The notes: generated by a model from the letters alone, not told the origin. Counted from the stretch's first letter, positions 1 through 6,996 are shown. The stretch: DNA of 9,851 bases from CAZFNU01 sp964520445 (GCA_964520445.1 CAZFNU010000028.1:1-9851); one strand, 5' to 3'. Made by a program: numbers and translations.

Positions 1-286
1 ATTGAATAAAAACATAATGTAAGGAATAAGATCAGGGAGCAAGAGGTGGTAAGAAAGCACGGCCAGTAGTAGTAGCAGATCACATTAAGATATGGGTGAT
101 AGAAAGATATAATGATTGAAAAATAATAGAAGCAAGAACTATTCAGAAAATAATTTTAGTAATTTTGTAAGAAGCTGGATGTTTTTTAATAATTCAATAT
201 AATAACAATCCTATCATGCCTAGAAGAGCAATGATAGGATTAAAATAATTATAAAACAGAACATTAAAGAAAGTAAGAACTGACAT
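1..286 (-). CDS. Small multi-spanning membrane protein, C-terminus beyond window (needs UGA = Trp)
   Basis: The frame starts at ATG 284-286, only 11 bases after the stop of the upstream pilin gene, and stays free of UAA and UAG for 95 codons to the window edge. It contains four UGA codons (194-196, 143-145, 80-82, 32-34; residues 31, 48, 69, 85), so the standard code hides it. The protein has two clear hydrophobic segments (about residues 14-31 and 43-66), with a basic KK pair between them. A segment around residues 78-92 reads FLPPLAPWSYSLHYV when UGA is Trp. From memory, this LPP..xxSY..xYVF pattern resembles a small conserved membrane protein seen in CPR genomes, but I cannot name a family. 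Tight spacing after the pilin suggests co-transcription and a pilus or envelope role (inference). The ATG at 215-217 is a possible later start, but the upstream codons also read as plausible membrane protein. Confidence 0.72.
207..241 (-). repeat. Inverted repeat inside the start of the membrane-protein gene
   Basis: Eleven-base perfect arms (207-217 and 231-241, AATCCTATCAT and its complement) flank a 13-base loop. On the minus strand it lies 57 bases after the pilin stop and is followed by a T-rich but interrupted stretch. It looks like a pilin terminator, but it also lies within an open frame (residues about 16-27 of the downstream protein). It may attenuate pilin-to-downstream transcription or be incidental. 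Confidence 0.55.
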
Positions 287-297
287 TTTCAATAGGT

Positions 298-909
298 TTA
301 GTGATTTGGATAATATCCTACAGAGGTAGCAGTAGGTAGTATTGTTAGAGAAGTACCCACTTCGTATAGACCAGCTATATCTCCTCCGTCCCCTACTTCT
401 TGAATTTTGTAATAAGAGGATTCTAGATTAGTATTAATTTCAAATGACTGAGTCGAGCTACAAGCAAAGGCATAATAGGTAGAAGGAGTGCCAGCATTAC
501 CAGCATTTTGTGGATCAAAAGGTAAGCTGCCTAGTGGTATTTCATTGGTAGCAGTAAAATTAATTTTGATTCATCCAGTACCATCTAAAAGACGTCCAGT
601 AGTACCGGTAGTGTTTCAAGTTCAGCCAGTAGAGGAACCAGTGGTAACAGTAGTATAAAGAGTTGGAGTGGTTGCAGTACCAAAACAGGTGGTGTTAGTA
701 GCATTATCGAGATATGGAGTGGTGGTAACTAACATATAGTAATTTATAGCAGTACTTAGAGCACGTAAATCAGAAAACCTTTGCGCATCTCGAGCCCTAA
801 AGAATAATTGTCCTGGGTTTAAAGCAAAAATAATAATGGCGGCAAGAATAGCTAAAATTGTAATAACAATCATCAACTCTACTAATGTAAAACCTTTAGT
901 ATCTTTCAT
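298..909 (-). CDS. Type IV pilin-like protein, paralogue 1 (needs UGA = Trp)
   Basis: This is a 203-aa prepilin-type protein, predicted to be cleaved after Gly6 (KG|FTLVE), leaving an N-terminal Phe and the usual Glu at mature position 5. A hydrophobic helix (about residues 7-30) follows and ends in ALNP, then a charged stretch with ARDAQR. The C-terminal region is a Thr/Ser/Gly-rich globular part with DGTGWIKINF, LGSLPFDPQN and two cysteines (CFGT and FACSS) that could form a disulfide. Three UGA codons (622-624, 616-618, 571-573; residues 96, 98, 113) interrupt it in the standard code, and TAA at 298-300 ends it. It is paralogous to the pilin at 1097-1705 along its whole length. I infer a subunit of a type IV pilus or pseudopilus anchored in the cytoplasmic membrane; major or minor role cannot be told. 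It has its own promoter at 968-996. Confidence 0.92.
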
Positions 910-967
910 AATAATTTCATTTATTTGAATAAGAATATATTTTAATTCGGCTTTTTAATATAAACAG

Positions 968-996
968 AGTATAAACAATTTTATGTAAAAAGTCAA
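968..996 (-). promoter_or_regulatory. Sigma-70 type promoter of pilin paralogue 1
   Basis: The -35 TTGACT (991-996) and -10 TATACT (968-973) are separated by 17 bases. Transcription should start near 961, giving a leader of about 50 bases before the ATG at 907-909. The stretch AAAATTGTTTATACT is shared with the promoter of the other pilin. A TGTGGAAAA motif (1002-1010) sits 5 bases upstream of the -35. Confidence 0.75.
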
Positions 997-1013
997 GTAA
1001 GTTTTCCACATAA

Positions 1014-1048
1014 CAAAAACCCTACTATACTCAAAGAGTTATAGTAGG
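1014..1048 (-). terminator. Intrinsic terminator of pilin paralogue 2
   Basis: On the minus strand a 12-bp stem with one bulged A and an AAA/TTT loop (CCTACTATAACTC pairing with GAGTATAGTAGG; 1021-1048) is followed directly by GTTTTTGTT. It lies about 50 bases after the pilin 2 stop and just upstream of the pilin 1 promoter, so it separates the two pilin transcripts. Confidence 0.8.
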
Positions 1049-1082
1049 ATTAAGTATCTATAAAAAGATGTTAAAGAATAAC

Positions 1083-1098
1083 AATCTTAATTAAGATT
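1083..1098. repeat. 16-bp perfect palindrome at the pilin 2 stop
   Basis: AATCTTAATTAAGATT is self-complementary and overlaps the TAA stop at 1097-1099. It contains only two G-C pairs, so it may be chance in this AT-rich DNA, or a minor 3'-end structure ahead of the real terminator. Confidence 0.4.
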
Positions 1099-1705
1099 AT
1101 TGGTTTAAGAACCAACCAGAAGCAGTAGCAGAAGGAAGTAAGGTAAGATCTGTACCTACTTCGTAAGTAACAGTAAAGTCTCCGCCGTCAGTCCCCTCAG
1201 ATGCTTTATATGTTGTAGATTCCATATTAGTATTGATTTCAAATCCTTGAGAAGAACTACAAGCGAAAGCATAGAAGGTTGAAGGAGAAGCAGCAGATCC
1301 ACCATTTTTTGGGTCAATTGGGAGAGAACCTAAAGGAATTTCACCAGTTGCGGCAAAATTAATTTTGATTCATCCAGTACCATCCATACCACGAGCAGTG
1401 GTATTAGTGGTTGCCCAAGGAACAGCTGCTGTAACAGCAGAAGTAGCGTAAATTGTCTTACTAGCAGTACCACCTACACAGAGAGTATTGGTATCTCCAT
1501 CTAATACTGGAGTAGTAGTAATAACTAAGTAGTAGTTAATAGCTGAAGTTAACGCTCTTAAATCAGCAAGTCTTTGAGAGTCGCGAGCTCTAGCAAAAAG
1601 TTGTGCTGGATTTAAAGCAAAGATAATGATAGCAGCAAGTAAAGCAAGAATAGCTAATACAATCATCAACTCTACTAATGTAAAACCTTTGTTTTCTTTT
1701 ATCAT
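1097..1705 (-). CDS. Type IV pilin-like protein, paralogue 2 (needs UGA = Trp)
   Basis: This 202-aa prepilin has a predicted cleavage after Gly7 (KG|FTLVE), Glu at mature position 5, a hydrophobic helix to about residue 31, then ALNPAQLFARARDSQR. The C-terminal part carries GMDGTGWIKINF, LGSLPIDPKN and two cysteines (LCVGG, FACSS) at the same places as in paralogue 1. One UGA (1370-1372, residue 112) falls on the W of DGTGW. The gene then runs on through a region closely matching paralogue 1 and ends SGWFLNQ-TAA at 1097-1099. Two UGG codons (residue 97 and in SGW) show that both Trp codons are used in one gene. Residue 97 aligns without gaps with a UGA in paralogue 1. It is a likely subunit of a type IV pilus-like fibre and is transcribed alone, between its own promoter and terminator. 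Confidence 0.93.
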
Positions 1706-1755
1706 AGTAAAAAGTTTATTAAGACTAACAATTTTTAAAAATTTAAATATATTAA

Positions 1756-1765
1756 GAGTCGACTC
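1756..1765. repeat. GAGTCGACTC palindrome in the pilin 2 leader
   Basis: This is a perfect 10-bp palindrome, GC-rich against its AT-rich surroundings, in the predicted 5' leader between transcription start (about 1778) and the ATG at 1703-1705. Paralogue 1's leader has no counterpart. It could be a regulator site or a small RNA hairpin; function is not known. Confidence 0.45.
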
Positions 1766-1784
1766 CGAACATATTTATAATTTA

Positions 1785-1813
1785 AGTATAAACAATTTTA
1801 AAGTAAAAGTCAA
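1785..1813 (-). promoter_or_regulatory. Sigma-70 type promoter of pilin paralogue 2
   Basis: The -35 TTGACT (1808-1813) and -10 TATACT (1785-1790) have a 17-base spacer. It begins just after the dnaJ stop. The sequence immediately upstream carries TTTTCCACA on the minus strand (1821-1829). The leader is about 70 bases. Confidence 0.78.
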
Positions 1814-1832
1814 TAGGGGCTGTGGAAAACTA

Positions 1833-2708
1833 TTATTCTAGCTCTTTTTCTAGGTCTTGTAATAGTTTTTCAGCTTTATGCGATACTTTTTTAGATGTTT
1901 TAATTAAAACTGTAATATATAAATCCCCTGTCCCAGGTTTGTTAAGATGTTTAATTCCTTTGTTTTTAAGCTTAAGAATAGTATTAGAATCAATGCCCTT
2001 AGGAATATGAACAATAATATCTTTATTTTCCAGATCCTTGATTTCTTTATTAGTGCCTAAGATAGCCTGGATAAAGTTAATATTTATTGTGGTAAATAAA
2101 TCATCCCCTTTTCTTTCGAATATTTTGTGGGGTTTTATAACCACATGAATTAAAAGATCTCCTGGGGAAATATCGGTGTGTTTATGTTGTCCTTTTTGAG
2201 AAAATTTTATAGTATCCTGATTTTTAATTCCAGCCGGGATTTTAATATTAAGATTCTCGGATGTTAATTTATCTCCTTGATAGCGTTTAAAAGAAATTTC
2301 TTTAAAGAGTCCTTTGTGGGCTTCTTCTAAAGTAATGGCAATAGCTATTTCGATATTCTCATTGCGAGCACGGTACTGACGATTAAAAAATTCTGTAAAG
2401 ATATCATTAATATTAAAACTAAAATCAGAACCAAAATCAAAATTAACATTTTGGAATCCACTAGGATAACCTTGGAAACCAGAGGTATTAAAATTGGAAC
2501 CATATTGACGATAATGGTCGTATTGTTCTTTTGATTTTTTATCACTTAAGACTTGATAAGCTTCATTAATTTCTTTAAATTTATGTTCATTACCTCCTGG
2601 TCTATCAGGATGATATTGGTAGGCTAATTTATGAAAAGCTTTTTTTATCTCTTCTTCTGAGGCAGATTCAGAGACTCCTAAGATTTTATAGTAATCTTTG
2701 TTAGGCAT
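1833..2708 (-). CDS. dnaJ: DnaJ-type co-chaperone without zinc finger
   Basis: This 291-aa protein opens with a J domain (residues about 4-68: DYYKILGVSESAS, the HPD triad at 33-35, and KFKEINEAYQVLSD). A Phe/Gly/Asn/Ser-rich linker (about 70-100) and two C-terminal substrate-binding domains follow (LNIKIPAGIKNQDTIKF; GDLLIHVVIKPH; KGIKHLNKPGTGDLYI). The CxxCxGxG zinc-binding repeats of classical DnaJ are absent, so by architecture it resembles the CbpA/type II group. J proteins stimulate the ATPase of DnaK and deliver unfolded clients in the cytoplasm. As the only J protein visible near dnaK it is the likely partner. Its ATG is 1 bp past the stop of the upstream membrane gene, implying co-transcription with it. 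There is no CIRCE element upstream. It contains no Trp codon of either kind. Confidence 0.95.
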   Translation of the reverse strand: MPNKDYYKILGVSESASEEEIKKAFHKLAYQYHPDRPGGNEHKFKEINEAYQVLSDKKSKEQYDHYRQYGSNFNTSGFQGYPSGFQNVNFDFGSDFSFNINDIFTEFFNRQYRARNENIEIAIAITLEEAHKGLFKEISFKRYQGDKLTSENLNIKIPAGIKNQDTIKFSQKGQHKHTDISPGDLLIHVVIKPHKIFERKGDDLFTTININFIQAILGTNKEIKDLENKDIIVHIPKGIDSNTILKLKNKGIKHLNKPGTGDLYITVLIKTSKKVSHKAEKLLQDLEKELE

Positions 2709-2709
2709 A

Positions 2710-3714
2710 TTATTCTATTGATAAAGTTTGTTGTTCTACACTAAGAGTTTTGTAATTAAAGAATTTGGTTCATAATAATATCTTTAATATTATTCATCCA
2801 ATAGGAACAGTGATAAGATTAAGAGCAAAGAAGGTTAAATTTAATAAACTAAAAATACTAATAAGTAATATTCCGAGTATTAACCCTTTAATAGTGGGGT
2901 TAGTAATATTACTAATATAATTTTTTAGTAAGGTTAAAAGAGTTTCTTTACCAGTAAGATTTTGGTTGATTATTTTCCCCAAATTGTCTCTGGCCATACT
3001 GTTAACATCGACAAGGCCCATTAGCCCGCTAGAACCGAAGTAACTTTGAATAGCAGGGTTTTGAGTAGTTTTAGTTAGAAGATCATCAACAGTAGTGTTT
3101 AGAGAAAAGTAAGGAATAAAACTAGAAGTTTTTTCTAAGATAAAGAAGGAATAGTCAGTTAAAGAAGTATTCTGAGTTTTTGTTTCTAGAAGATATGTTT
3201 GATAAAAAATTAACATTAAAAAGAGAAGAATTCCAAAAACAATATAATTAGCTCCTGCTTTTACAAACTTTTTTCAGCTAAATTTGATATAGTTCTCAGC
3301 TTCTCTATGTATTTGATAAGAACCATAAAAGAGTAATAACATACTCATAATTAATCCACAGAAAGTAACAAGGTTGATGATAGCAAAAGATTTATAAAAA
3401 GGAGCTGCAATACCAGCTAAGATAAACGAAATCCATATTAATAATTCTTTAGTACGAAGAACGAATAACATAAAGAAAAGAAAAATTAAACCTAAGATTA
3501 AGCTAGTTCCGAAAACAACAAGTAGTGTCAAGGAAGGATTAGGGAAAAACAGAATTTGAGACAAGCAGAAGCTGAAAGCAGAAAAGAGTAAGACTGACAC
3601 AACCCCTAGAATATTTTGTTTCAGTAAAGGGATGTTGTCTATTTTTCTATTTTGATACAATTTTTGGAAATTAGTACCAACTGCTGGTTTTCTTTTTCAA
3701 AATGATATATTCAT
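2710..3714 (-). CDS. Six-helix membrane protein of unknown function between dnaK and dnaJ (needs UGA = Trp)
   Basis: I do not recognise this 334-aa protein. It starts at ATG 3712-3714, reads through four UGA codons (3697-3699, 3274-3276, 2794-2796, 2770-2772; residues 6, 147, 307, 315) and ends at TAA 2710-2712. The standard code would cut it into fragments. About five hydrophobic segments lie near residues 35-57, 62-86, 90-106, 109-131 and 157-173. A soluble loop of about 100 residues follows, then a long hydrophobic C-terminal stretch (about 275-316). The loop is Thr/Asn/Ser-rich with no motif I can assign. The N-terminus is short and basic (FWKRKP). It has its own promoter candidate and runs into dnaJ with 1 bp between stop and start, so it and dnaJ form a unit. 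Placement beside chaperone genes hints at membrane-protein quality control, but that is only inference. Confidence 0.85.
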
Positions 3715-3742
3715 ATATATAATTAATTTAAGATATAGAATA

Positions 3743-3771
3743 ATAGTATCATAAAACTTCTTGCTTGTCTA
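3743..3771 (-). promoter_or_regulatory. Candidate promoter for the membrane gene and dnaJ
   Basis: The -35-like TAGACA (3766-3771) and -10-like TACTAT (3743-3748) are 17 bases apart, and a TG pair one base before the -10 makes an extended -10. Transcription would start near 3736, about 22 bases before the ATG. It would uncouple dnaJ from CIRCE control. Readthrough from dnaK is still possible, because I see no terminator between them. Confidence 0.55.
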
Positions 3772-3776
3772 CAAAC

Positions 3777-3785
3777 TTATCCACA
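3777..3785 (+). promoter_or_regulatory. DnaA-box-like site TTATCCACA
   Basis: This is a perfect match to the consensus DnaA box, in the gap after dnaK. On the minus strand it reads TGTGGATAA and sits 5 bases upstream of the -35 of the next promoter. The pilin 1 promoter has TGTGGAAAA at the same distance. It is a single box, so it is more likely a promoter-associated site than an origin. Confidence 0.45.
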
Positions 3786-3786
3786 G

Positions 3787-5730
3787 TTATGGTTTTTGTT
3801 CAAAATCAGCGTCTTGGACTTCTCCTTCATCAGGTTTCTTGGTATTGTCGGTTGCAGTAGTGTCTTGAGGTGTTGGAGTTTCTTCTTTTTTGTAGACATG
3901 AGAACCAATTTCAGAAAGGGATTTGGACAAATCTTCTATACCCTCTTTAAGAAGTTTAAGAGATTCTTCTGTATCGGTAGTTTCTTTGGCTCTTAATTGT
4001 TCAAGATGAGATATTTTTTCATTAATTGTATTTTTAAGATCATCAGGAATTTTACCCTCAGCTTCTTTTAAACTAGTTTTAGAAGTATAGATTAAGTTAT
4101 CAGCTTGATTTTTTAATTCTACTAATTCTTTTATCTTTAAGTCATTTTGAGCAAAGGATTCTGCTTCTTGTTTCATTTTTTCAATTTCTTCCTTAGAAAG
4201 ATTTGTAGAAGCTTCAATTTTAACTGATTGGGTTTTTTGAGTAGCTTTATCTACGGCTGAAACATTTAAAATACCATTACGATCAATATCAAAAGTTACT
4301 TCAATTTGAGGAATACCACGAGGAGATGGCATAATTCCATCTAAGACAAACCTAGCAAGGGTTTTATTATCTTTGGCTAATGGTCTTTCCCCTTGAGTAA
4401 CATGTACTTCTACAGCAGGTTGATTATCAGCAGCTGTAGAGAAGATTTCAGTTTTTTTAGTAGGAACGTAGGTATTCTTAGGAATCATAGGAGTAGCAAT
4501 TCCTCCAAGTGTTTCAATAGATAAAGACAAAGGAGTAACATCTAATAAGAGTAAGTCTTTAACTTCTCCTTGTAAAGCGCCAGCTACAATAGCAGCACCC
4601 ATAGCTACTACTTCATCTGGATTAATATCTTTTTTAGGTTCTTTTCCAAAGATTTCTTGAATACGTTGTTGAATAACTGGAATACGAGTAGTACCACCGA
4701 CTAATATAATATCCTCTATGTCAGAAAGTTTTAAAGAAGCTTCGGATATTGTTTCTTTCATTTTTTCAATTGAGCGATCAATTAAATCTTTAATTAATTC
4801 TTCAAATTTAGAACGAGAAATTTTAATATCTAAATGCTTTGGACCATCAGCAGTAGAAGTAATAAAAGGTAAATTAATAGCTGTTTCTTGCATAGTGGAT
4901 AATTCTCTTTTAGCTTTTTCTGCTCCATCTTTAATTCTTTGCAAAGCTAATTTATCTTGGGTTAAATCAATACCATCTGATTTTTTAAATTCAGAAATGA
5001 TATATTCCATTAATCTTTTATCAAGATCATCTCCTCCTAAGTGGGTATCTCCTCCTGTACCAAGAACGGAAATATTTTCTCCAAATGATCCTGTTTCATC
5101 GCTAGTACCCACTACTTCGATAATGGAAACATCTAATGTACCACCTCCGAAATCAAAGACTAATATTTTTTCTTGATTTTTTTTATTAAAACCATAAGCT
5201 ACAGCAGCAGCAGTAGGTTCATTTAAAATTCTTTTAACAGTTAATCCAGCTATTTCCCCAGCATTCTTAGTAGCTTGACGTTGAGAATCATTAAAGTAAG
5301 CAGGGACAGTAACAATAACTTCAGAAATAGGTTGTCCTAGTTTAGATTCAGCGTCTGCTTTTAATTTTTGTAAAACCATAGCTGATATTTCTTCGGGCTT
5401 GTATCAACGATCTCCCATTTTAACTTCCACTCCTCCTGAATCAGAGGAACGAGTTTCATATGGTAATGATTTAATATCATCTTGGGTTTCAGGGTCAGTA
5501 AATCTTCTCCCAATAAATCTTTTAACAGAGTAGATGGTGTTTAATGGGTTAGTAACAGATTGGCGTTTAGCTAAAGTACCGCTTAAACGTTCCCCATTTT
5601 TAGAGATAGCGATCATAGAAGGGACTGTTCTCTCCCCTTCACTACTTTCAATGATCTTTGGTTGACCATTTTCAAAAACAGCAACCTCTGAATACGTAGT
5701 TCCTAAATCAATTCCTAATATTTTAGACAT
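3787..5730 (-). CDS. dnaK: Hsp70 chaperone DnaK (one internal UGA = Trp)
   Basis: This 647-aa ATP-dependent chaperone is of the usual family length. The N-terminal nucleotide-binding domain shows GIDLGTTYSEVAV (phosphate loop 1), VTVPAYFNDSQRQATK, NEPTAAAVAYG, VFDFGGGTLDVSI and ILVGGTTRIP. The substrate-binding domain shows LLLLDVTPLSLSIETLGG and GIPQIEVTFDIDRNGILNVSA, followed by a helical lid and an acidic tail ending VQDADFEQKP. A single UGA at 5404-5406 (residue 109, after VKMGDR) splits the gene in the standard code. Sequence on both sides is contiguous DnaK in the same frame with no missing residues. In the family, Asn-Ser-Cys usually follows GTT; here it is Tyr-Ser-Glu. It is third in the hrcA-grpE-dnaK operon, 21 bases after grpE, and is expected to be repressed through the CIRCE site at 6937-6963. 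Confidence 0.97.
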
Positions 5731-5751
5731 ATTTCTTCGTTTAAAGTTTTA

Positions 5752-6240
5752 TTAATTGTTTTTAATTATTTTGACCTTAGTTGGTCTTAAAACGACATCT
5801 TTATATAGATACCCCTTTTGAAATTCTTCAATTATTAATCCATCTGGTTTTTCTTTATCTTCATGGCTTTCGACTGTTTCATGGAGATTTGGATCAAATT
5901 GTTTATTGAGGGCTTCAATTTTAATGACATTGTGTTTTTTAAGAATATTTTCCATTTGAGAATAGATGAGATAAAAACCTTCTTTCATTTGTTTTAGTCT
6001 TGGGTTTTCATCACACTCTCCTATGGCATTAAAAGAAAGTTCAAAACTATCCATAATATTGAGTAATTCATTTAGCATTGACATTTCTTGTAAATTAGCA
6101 AAACCTTCAAATCTACTTCTTTCATTTTGTTGGTAATTAAGAAGATTAGCGCGTTCAGTATGCCAATTATTTAAGTATTCTTCACATTTCTTTTTTAAAT
6201 CTTCAATATTTTCTAATTCTTCTTTTTTTTCTTCATCCAT
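5752..6240 (-). CDS. grpE: Nucleotide exchange factor GrpE
   Basis: This 162-aa cytoplasmic co-chaperone releases ADP from DnaK. It has an N-terminal charged coiled coil (residues about 1-60, with the conserved W/N.Y.R context in NNWHTERANLLNYQQNERSR). A four-helix-like middle and the C-terminal beta domain follow, the latter carrying the family signature FDPNLHETV...KPDG.I..EFQKGYLYKD.VLRPTKVKI. The ATG at 6238-6240 lies 4 bases after the hrcA stop, and the TAA stop is 21 bases before dnaK. This supports a single hrcA-grpE-dnaK transcript. Its one Trp is UGG. No purine-rich ribosome-binding site precedes the start, which has the local ATT-ATG context. Confidence 0.96.
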   Translation of the reverse strand: MDEEKKEELENIEDLKKKCEEYLNNWHTERANLLNYQQNERSRFEGFANLQEMSMLNELLNIMDSFELSFNAIGECDENPRLKQMKEGFYLIYSQMENILKKHNVIKIEALNKQFDPNLHETVESHEDKEKPDGLIIEEFQKGYLYKDVVLRPTKVKIIKNN

Positions 6241-6244
6241 AATA

Positions 6245-6916
6245 TTAATTTAAAGAATTGATTAAGCTTTGGAAGAGTTTAAAATGCTCTTCATAGTCTG
6301 TGACCTTTGGGGTTATAATCCCAATAATTAATTTATCTTTATTTGATTTAGTCCCTATAAAAGTTAATTTATTAGTTTCTAATACTGAATTATTCTTTTT
6401 GAAAAAAACATTAATTTGTTTATCATAGAGTTTATCTTTCATTAATTTGATTTTCCTGTCAATATTATCTATAGATTTAGCTATTAATGATAGTTCATTT
6501 AAATTATCAATGGTTTTCTCGTTTAGGATGTATTCTAACCCTGTTTTATAAATTTCATCACTATTCCAATTGTATACGATACTTAGAGTTTTGGTTTTAT
6601 TAGACAATATCTCTGCTAGTTCCTTTAAATCATTTGGGGGGTTAAAAAAACTATCTGTAAACACATTATCTAAGAAATCAGTAATTAGAGCCTCCCAGCC
6701 GATATCACTTAGAATACGACCGGCGGAAGTATGAGGTTGTTCTAAATAATCCATCTGGCATAGTTCAAATAATTCATGTCTGATTGTAGCAGGACTAAAA
6801 TCTAAATCATATTTTTCCTTTATTTGAATAGAACCTACTGGTTCGGAATTTTCTATTTGTTCCAGGGATAGATAATAAAGTATTTGTTTTTGCCTTGGTG
6901 ATAGTTCTTGTTTCAT
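6245..6916 (-). CDS. hrcA: Heat-shock repressor HrcA, short form
   Basis: This repressor binds CIRCE and shuts off chaperone genes when DnaK/GroEL capacity is free. The N-terminal winged helix (residues about 1-75) shows LSPRQKQILYYL, the EPVGSIQI helix, the recognition segment FSPATIRHELFELCQMDYLEQPHTSAGR and SDIGWEALITDFL. The remainder is a reduced GAF-like dimerisation and effector region ending FIGTKSN..KLIIGIITPKVTDYEEHFKLF. At 223 aa it is much shorter than the roughly 340 aa of typical Firmicutes HrcA, mostly by loss in the middle. The DNA-binding half is intact and the C-terminal beta-sheet motif is present, so this looks like a compact form and not a broken gene. Its own promoter carries a perfect CIRCE site, implying autoregulation. 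It uses two UGG codons and no UGA, and ends with TAA. Confidence 0.95.
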   Translation of the reverse strand: MKQELSPRQKQILYYLSLEQIENSEPVGSIQIKEKYDLDFSPATIRHELFELCQMDYLEQPHTSAGRILSDIGWEALITDFLDNVFTDSFFNPPNDLKELAEILSNKTKTLSIVYNWNSDEIYKTGLEYILNEKTIDNLNELSLIAKSIDNIDRKIKLMKDKLYDKQINVFFKKNNSVLETNKLTFIGTKSNKDKLIIGIITPKVTDYEEHFKLFQSLINSLN

Positions 6917-6925
6917 AATATTCCT

Positions 6926-6954
6926 ATACTAGCAAATTAGCACTCTTTTGTCAA
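6926..6954 (-). promoter_or_regulatory. Promoter of the hrcA-grpE-dnaK operon
   Basis: Consensus -35 TTGACA (6949-6954), a 17-base spacer and -10 TAGTAT (6926-6931). The -35 lies in the spacer of the CIRCE palindrome, so HrcA bound there would block polymerase. The expected start, about 6-7 bases after the -10, is only a few bases before the ATG at 6914-6916, so the transcript may be nearly leaderless. An AGGA follows the -10 but may lie upstream of the transcript start. Confidence 0.85.
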
Positions 6955-6963
6955 GAGTGCTAA
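6937..6963. promoter_or_regulatory. CIRCE operator (HrcA binding site)
   Basis: Perfect match to the CIRCE consensus: TTAGCACTC (6937-6945), nine-base spacer, GAGTGCTAA (6955-6963). It starts 20 bases upstream of the hrcA ATG and overlaps the -35. It is the only CIRCE in the window. Confidence 0.98.
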
Positions 6964-6996
6964 TTATTTTGTTATTGAATGAAGTTTATTTTATTA

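Noticed and set aside
1626..2010. Plus-strand open frames over pilin 2 and the dnaJ tail
   Set aside because: They lie antisense to well-supported genes and show no protein-like features.
2345..2545. Minus-strand 66-codon frame inside dnaJ
   Set aside because: It is an out-of-frame shadow of dnaJ with low-complexity Ile/Leu/Val composition.
3777..3785. Replication origin around the DnaA box
   Set aside because: One perfect box only, no cluster, no AT-rich unwinding repeats and no dnaA or dnaN nearby.
3796..5176. Plus-strand open frames of 66 and 152 codons over dnaK
   Set aside because: Antisense to dnaK. The long frame is explained by the codon pattern of the real gene.
5404..5406. dnaK, the kinase, the pilins and others as pseudogenes broken by stop codons
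   Set aside because: Every interruption is UGA, none is UAA or UAG. Frames continue without shift or lost residues, and the breaks fall on conserved Trp positions.
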